This document shows, piece after piece, positions 60,436-64,000 of a stretch of DNA of 64,000 nucleotides. The stretch is from Microtetraspora sp. NBRC 16547 (GTDB lineage Bacteria; Actinomycetota; Actinomycetes; Streptosporangiales; Streptosporangiaceae). Under the pieces are notes generated by a model. That model saw only the letters and a program-made list of their open reading frames with translations, was not told the origin of the DNA and did no database searches. Every line of letters begins with the position of its first letter. Positions within the stretch are counted from its first letter, which is position 1. Location: NCBI RefSeq assembly GCF_030268965.1, contig NZ_BSSE01000019.1, forward strand, positions 62,001 through 126,000. Reading direction: 5' to 3'. A program made the position numbers and the translations under genes.

Positions 60436-63075
60436 GTGGAATCCCGCTACCCCGCCCACTGGGAGGCGGACGTCGTGCTCTCCGACGGCGGAACGGCGCA
60501 CCTGCGGCCGATCCGGCCGGACGACGCCGATCTGATGCGCTCGTTCTACTCCCGCCTCTCCGAGCAGTCGATCTACTTCCGCTATTTCGGTCCCCGGCCG
60601 AGGCTGAGCGACCGCGAGATCGCCTGGTTCACCAACGTCGACTACGACAACCGGGTCGCGCTCATCGCCACGATCGGCACCGAGATGGTGGCGGTCGTAC
60701 GGTATGACCGGGTCCAGCCGGCCGACCACGCCGAGGTGGCCTTCCTCGTGGAGGACGCCCACCAGGGCAGGGGCATGGCATCCGTGCTCCTGGAGCACCT
60801 GCGGGCCGCCGCCAGGGAGCGCGGGATCCGGACGTTCATCGCCGACGTGCTGCCCGCCAACCACCGGATGATCGCGATGTTCCGCCAGGCCGGATACACC
60901 GCGCAGAGCCACTTCGAGGACGGCGTCGTACGGATGACGCTCGACCTGGCCACCACGGACAGCGCCGTGCAGGTGACGGCGGACCGCGAGCACCGTGCCG
61001 AGGCGCGGTCCATCGAGCGGCTGCTGAAGCCGGGATCCGTCGCGGTGATCGGCGCCAGCCGGGAACCGGGCGGCATCGGCCAGACCGTGCTGCGCAACCT
61101 GCTCGGCGCCGACTTCACCGGCCCGGTCTACCCGGTGCACCGCGAGGTCAGGGCCGTGGCGGGGGTGCGCGCCTACCGGAGCGTGTCCGCGATCGACGGG
61201 GACGTCGATCTCGCCGTGCTCGCGATCCCCGCCGAAGGCGTGCTCGACGTGGTCGAGGAATGCGCGGAGAAGGGGGTGAAGGGCCTGGTCGTGGTGTCGT
61301 CCGGCTTCGGGGAGACCGGCCTCGAGGGGCGCGCCCGCCAGGACGAGCTGGTCCGCATCGCCCGCGCGTACGGCCTCCGCGTGGTCGGCCCCAACTGCCT
61401 CGGCATCGCGAACACCGACCCCGCGGTCCGCCTCAACGCGACCCTCGCCGCGACGCTGCCCGGCCGCGGCCGGGTGGGGTTCTTCAGCCAGTCCGGTGCG
61501 CTCGGCACCGCGCTGTTGCAGCGGGTGGCCCAGCGCGGCATGGGCATCTCGACGTTCGTCTCGGCGGGCAACCGGGCCGACGTGTCGGGCAACGACCTCC
61601 TGCAGTACTGGGAGGAGGACCCGGCGACCGACGTGATTCTGCTCTACCTGGAGTCCCTGGGAAATCCCCGCAAGTTCTTCCGCCTGGCCCGGCGGATCTC
61701 CCGGACCAAGCCGCTCGTCGTCGTGAAGAGCCAGGGGGTGCCCACCGGGCACGCCGCACGCGTCCTCCGCCTCCCCGACACCGCCCTGAGCGCGCTGTTC
61801 CAGCAGGCGGGCGTGATCCGGGTGGACGACCTGGCCCAGCTGTTCGACGTCGCGCAGCTGCTGGCCCACCAGCCGCTGCCCGCCGGTCCCCGGGTGGGCG
61901 TGGTCAGCAACTCCGACGCGCTGGCGCTGCTCGCCGTGGACGCCTGCCGCGCCAGGGGCCTGGACCCGGTCCCGCCGGTCAACCTGGGGGCGCGGGCCGG
62001 CGGCACCGAGTTCGCCGACGCGCTCGGCGGCGTGCTCGCCGACGTGGACGCGGCCGTCGTGATCTACATGCCGCCGATCCCCGGAGGGCACGCCGAGGTC
62101 GCCGCCGAGCTGCTCCGGGTCGCCGGGGAGTCCGGCAAGCCGGTGCTGGCCAGCTTCCAGGGCGAGCTGGGGATGCCCGCCGACCTGCGCGTTCCCGGCG
62201 AGGGGCCGTCCAGGGGTTCCATCCCGTCCTATCCCGCGCCGGAGGAGGCGGTCCGGGCGCTCGCCCACGTCGTGCGCTACGCCCGATGGCGCGAGCAGCC
62301 CGTGGGGACGCCCCCCGCCGTCGAGGGCGTGGACACCCGGCTGGCCAAGCGGCTGATCGCCGCGGCGCTGGAGTCCGGTGACGAACAGGTCGAGATCGAC
62401 GCGTCGGAGCTGCTCGCCTGCTACGGCGTCGAGGTGTGGCCGGCGGAGCCGGTCGCCTCCGCCGACGCGGCGGTGGCCGCCGCCTCCCGGCTCGGATGGC
62501 CCGTCGCGCTGAAGCCGGTGCCCCGCCCCGTGACCGCCGCCGCCGATCCCGACGCCCCGCGCCGGTCCGGCACCGTACGGCTCGGCCTGAACGAGCCGGG
62601 CAGCCTCCGCCAGGCGTACGCCGATCTGGCCGCGACGCTCGCCCCGGACATGACGATCGCCGTGCAGCACATGGCGCCGCAGCCCTCCGCGACCACCGTG
62701 GTCGGTGTGATGCAGGACCGCGACGCCGGGGCGGTCGTGTCATTCGGCCTGGGCGACGTCGCCGCCCGGCTGCTCGGCGACCGCGCCTACCGCCTCGCCC
62801 CGCTGACCTGCGAGGACGCGGCCGCCCTCGTGCGCTCGGTGCGGGCCGCGCCGCTGCTCCTCGGCGAGTACGGCTACCCGCCGGTGGCCGTCGGAGCGCT
62901 GGAGGACCTGCTGGTCAGGGTCGGTCTCCTCGCCGACGCCCTGCCCGAGGTCTTCCGGATGGACCTGGACGAGGTCCTGGTGGGGGAGTCGGCGGTGGTC
63001 GTGCTGGGGGCCAGAGCCGTGCTGCGGCCGGAGGTCGGGCCCCGGCTCGATGTCGGGCCGCGCCGTCTGCGGTGA
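60436..63075 (+). CDS. pat: Bifunctional GNAT protein acetyltransferase / acyl-CoA synthetase-like regulatory protein
   Basis: An 879-residue Pat protein that acetylates lysines on enzymes such as acetyl-CoA synthetase. The GNAT domain is N-terminal (about 10-165: HLRPIRPDDADLMRSFYSRLSEQSIYFRYFG, EVAFLVEDAHQGRGMASVLLEHL); the rest is an ADP-forming acyl-CoA synthetase-like module (SVAVIGASREPGGIGQTVLRNLLG, GVKGLVVVSSGFGETG, NCLGIANTDP, then a degenerate ATP-grasp part). The order is the reverse of Salmonella Pat, as in Streptomyces lividans PatA. The usual catalytic SSHTG loop of active synthetases is absent (GHAARVLRLPD instead), so this half likely only senses ligand. GTG 60436 follows TACCCT by seven bases. 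Confidence 0.93.
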   Translation: MESRYPAHWEADVVLSDGGTAHLRPIRPDDADLMRSFYSRLSEQSIYFRYFGPRPRLSDREIAWFTNVDYDNRVALIATIGTEMVAVVRYDRVQPADHAEVAFLVEDAHQGRGMASVLLEHLRAAARERGIRTFIADVLPANHRMIAMFRQAGYTAQSHFEDGVVRMTLDLATTDSAVQVTADREHRAEARSIERLLKPGSVAVIGASREPGGIGQTVLRNLLGADFTGPVYPVHREVRAVAGVRAYRSVSAIDGDVDLAVLAIPAEGVLDVVEECAEKGVKGLVVVSSGFGETGLEGRARQDELVRIARAYGLRVVGPNCLGIANTDPAVRLNATLAATLPGRGRVGFFSQSGALGTALLQRVAQRGMGISTFVSAGNRADVSGNDLLQYWEEDPATDVILLYLESLGNPRKFFRLARRISRTKPLVVVKSQGVPTGHAARVLRLPDTALSALFQQAGVIRVDDLAQLFDVAQLLAHQPLPAGPRVGVVSNSDALALLAVDACRARGLDPVPPVNLGARAGGTEFADALGGVLADVDAAVVIYMPPIPGGHAEVAAELLRVAGESGKPVLASFQGELGMPADLRVPGEGPSRGSIPSYPAPEEAVRALAHVVRYARWREQPVGTPPAVEGVDTRLAKRLIAAALESGDEQVEIDASELLACYGVEVWPAEPVASADAAVAAASRLGWPVALKPVPRPVTAAADPDAPRRSGTVRLGLNEPGSLRQAYADLAATLAPDMTIAVQHMAPQPSATTVVGVMQDRDAGAVVSFGLGDVAARLLGDRAYRLAPLTCEDAAALVRSVRAAPLLLGEYGYPPVAVGALEDLLVRVGLLADALPEVFRMDLDEVLVGESAVVVLGARAVLRPEVGPRLDVGPRRLR

Positions 63076-63079
63076 GGAG

Positions 63080-63105
63080 CCGGTTTCGTGTGAGTGTGAA
63101 ACCGG
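63080..63105 (+). terminator. Hairpin after pat
   Basis: CCGGTTTC (63080-63087) pairs with GAAACCGG (63098-63105), 10-base loop, five bases after the pat stop. Moderate terminator candidate. Confidence 0.5.
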
Positions 63106-63123
63106 TGTCCCTTACAGGGCAGG

Positions 63124-63723
63124 ATGGACCCCATGAGGGAAACCCGAGTCTCCGCCGCCGGCCTGCGTGAGGCGATCGATCGCAGCGGCTACTACCCCGA
63201 CCTGGTCGCCGACGCGGTCGACTCCGCCCTTGGCAAGGAACAGGTCACGGCGTACGTCGTGCATCACGAGGCCACGTTCGACCCGGCGATGGAGGTGCGC
63301 AGGCACGTCACCGTCCTGGTGCTCTCGCCCACCCGTCTGCTGGTGTGCCACACCGACGAGCATCCGCCCGCCGAGGGCATGCCGGCCTCGCACGCCTCGA
63401 CCACCACAGAGGCCGTACGGCTCAGCCGCATCCAGTCGGTCGCGGTGACCAGGGTGGTCCCCGACCCGGCCTCGTATGTGCCGGGGGTTCCGCCCACCGA
63501 GGCGACCCTCACGATCGGGTGGGGGGCGATCTCCCATGTCGACCTGGAGCCCGCGACCTGCGGTGACGAGAGCTGCGAGGCCGACCACGGCTACACCGGC
63601 GCCATCACCGCCGACGACCTGTCCCTGCGGGTGAGCGAGGCGGCCGACGGCCCGGAGGCGGTCTCGCACGTGCTCGACTTCGCCAAGGCACTGTCCGAGG
63701 CCACCGCGCGCGCCGCCACCTGA
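63124..63723 (+). CDS. DUF5998 family protein
   Basis: A 199-residue soluble protein that matches the actinobacterial DUF5998 style: LREAIDRSGYYPDLVADAVDSALGKEQV, VHHEATFDPAMEVRRHVTVLVLSPTRLLVCHTDEH, and GDESCEADHGYTG with a Cys/His/Asp cluster. Function unknown. It is conserved in order between pat and the pyrophosphatase-like gene in Streptomyces (from memory). ATG 63124 follows GGCAGG; ATG 63133 is possible. It ends 19 bp before the next gene: operon. Confidence 0.88.
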   Translation: MDPMRETRVSAAGLREAIDRSGYYPDLVADAVDSALGKEQVTAYVVHHEATFDPAMEVRRHVTVLVLSPTRLLVCHTDEHPPAEGMPASHASTTTEAVRLSRIQSVAVTRVVPDPASYVPGVPPTEATLTIGWGAISHVDLEPATCGDESCEADHGYTGAITADDLSLRVSEAADGPEAVSHVLDFAKALSEATARAAT

Positions 63724-63742
63724 CCGACGCCCTGGAGGTGAC

Positions 63743-64000
63743 GTGACCGAGTTCAGCCCCGGGCGCTCCGCCCTGCCGTACGTCCCCGATTACGGCGGAG
63801 CGTCGCTGGCCGACCTGCCCGGATCCGTGCTGGCGTCCCTGGGGGCCGGCTCCGGGAACACCCTGCGGCTCGATCCCGCCGAGCGGATCTGCCTGTTCCT
63901 CGTGGACGGCATGGGAGCCGAGCTGCTGCGCGCCCACCCGGACGCCGCGCCGTTCCTGTCCGCGCAGCCGGGACGGACGCTCACCGCAGGGTTCCCGTCC
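63743..64000 (+). CDS. Alkaline phosphatase-superfamily nucleotide pyrophosphatase/phosphodiesterase, 3' end cut off
   Basis: The first 86 codons of a type I phosphodiesterase/nucleotide pyrophosphatase-like protein: LPYVPDYGGASLADLPGSVLASLG and RICLFLVDGMGAELLRAH, the latter with the metal-binding Asp (LVDGMG) expected at the first site of the alkaline-phosphatase fold. GTG 63743 has GGAGG four bases upstream. The sequence stops before the active-site Thr/Ser region can be judged, although AGFPS at the edge may be the start of the nucleophile loop. Cotranscribed with DUF5998. Confidence 0.8.
   Translation, partial: MTEFSPGRSALPYVPDYGGASLADLPGSVLASLGAGSGNTLRLDPAERICLFLVDGMGAELLRAHPDAAPFLSAQPGRTLTAGFPS

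Noticed and set aside
1-64000. tRNA, rRNA, CRISPR or transposase
   Set aside because: I looked for cloverleaf patterns, short spaced direct repeats and transposase motifs (DDE, HUH, serine recombinase) and saw none; this was by eye, not by tRNAscan or profile search.

Overview
The window is high-GC DNA with dense bidirectional genes, GTG starts and actinobacterial markers: an HrdB-type principal sigma factor, LexA beside nrdR-nrdJ, an N-GNAT/C-acyl-CoA-synthetase Pat protein, DUF5998 and DUF7455. It fits a filamentous actinomycete, most likely Streptosporangiaceae-like (inference from gene content and protein style; no search was run). No rRNA, tRNA or CRISPR array was seen.

Layout. 1-4.3 kb: a truncated proline-rich membrane protein, then leuS behind a structured leader. 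4.3-10.2 kb: a MalY/PatB-type C-S lyase, then the lexA / nrdR-nrdJ divergon with visible LexA and NrdR boxes. 10.2-16.9 kb: an accessory, mosaic stretch with two copies of a ~110 bp repeat, two scattered fragments of a DUF1963-like gene, a truncated ORF, two drug-efflux MFS genes and their regulators (an HxlR-peroxiredoxin fusion and a MarR protein). 17-21 kb: nitronate monooxygenase, a Nei glycosylase, a YbjN protein, a flavin split-barrel protein and an unlisted 59-residue gene. 21.3-32 kb: a 1190-residue Ser/Thr kinase-WD40 protein, two paralogous NarL-type two-component systems, small Cys-rich proteins and a secreted S33 peptidase. 32-42 kb: a DoxX protein, a third efflux pump with an orphan operator, a membrane-anchored tandem AAA+ ATPase, an orphan solute-binding lipoprotein and an HhH-GPD protein. 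43-64 kb: a conserved housekeeping block with a PAS-GAF-PP2C phosphatase, hrdB, yaaA, parE, an SPFH protein, a beta-carbonic anhydrase, parC, recQ, a PfkB kinase, pat, DUF5998 and the start of an alkaline-phosphatase-superfamily gene.

How the parts relate. The outer blocks cover translation, dNTP synthesis and the SOS response, transcription initiation and chromosome topology. The middle 10-42 kb is mainly signalling, efflux and envelope functions, with the clearest signs of rearrangement. Several genes show a TANNNT-like -10 element ending 5-8 nt before the start codon, suggesting leaderless mRNAs.

The most interesting observations are the leuS leader (hairpin pair, terminator and a Leu-codon mini-ORF), the mosaic repeat/fragment region at 10.2-14.4 kb, the kinase carrying a STAND-like C-terminal half without its NTPase, the membrane-tethered double CbxX ATPase, and a 13-bp minisatellite made of Shine-Dalgarno-like units between recQ and a GNAT gene. 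Nothing here is clearly a new defence or biosynthetic system.
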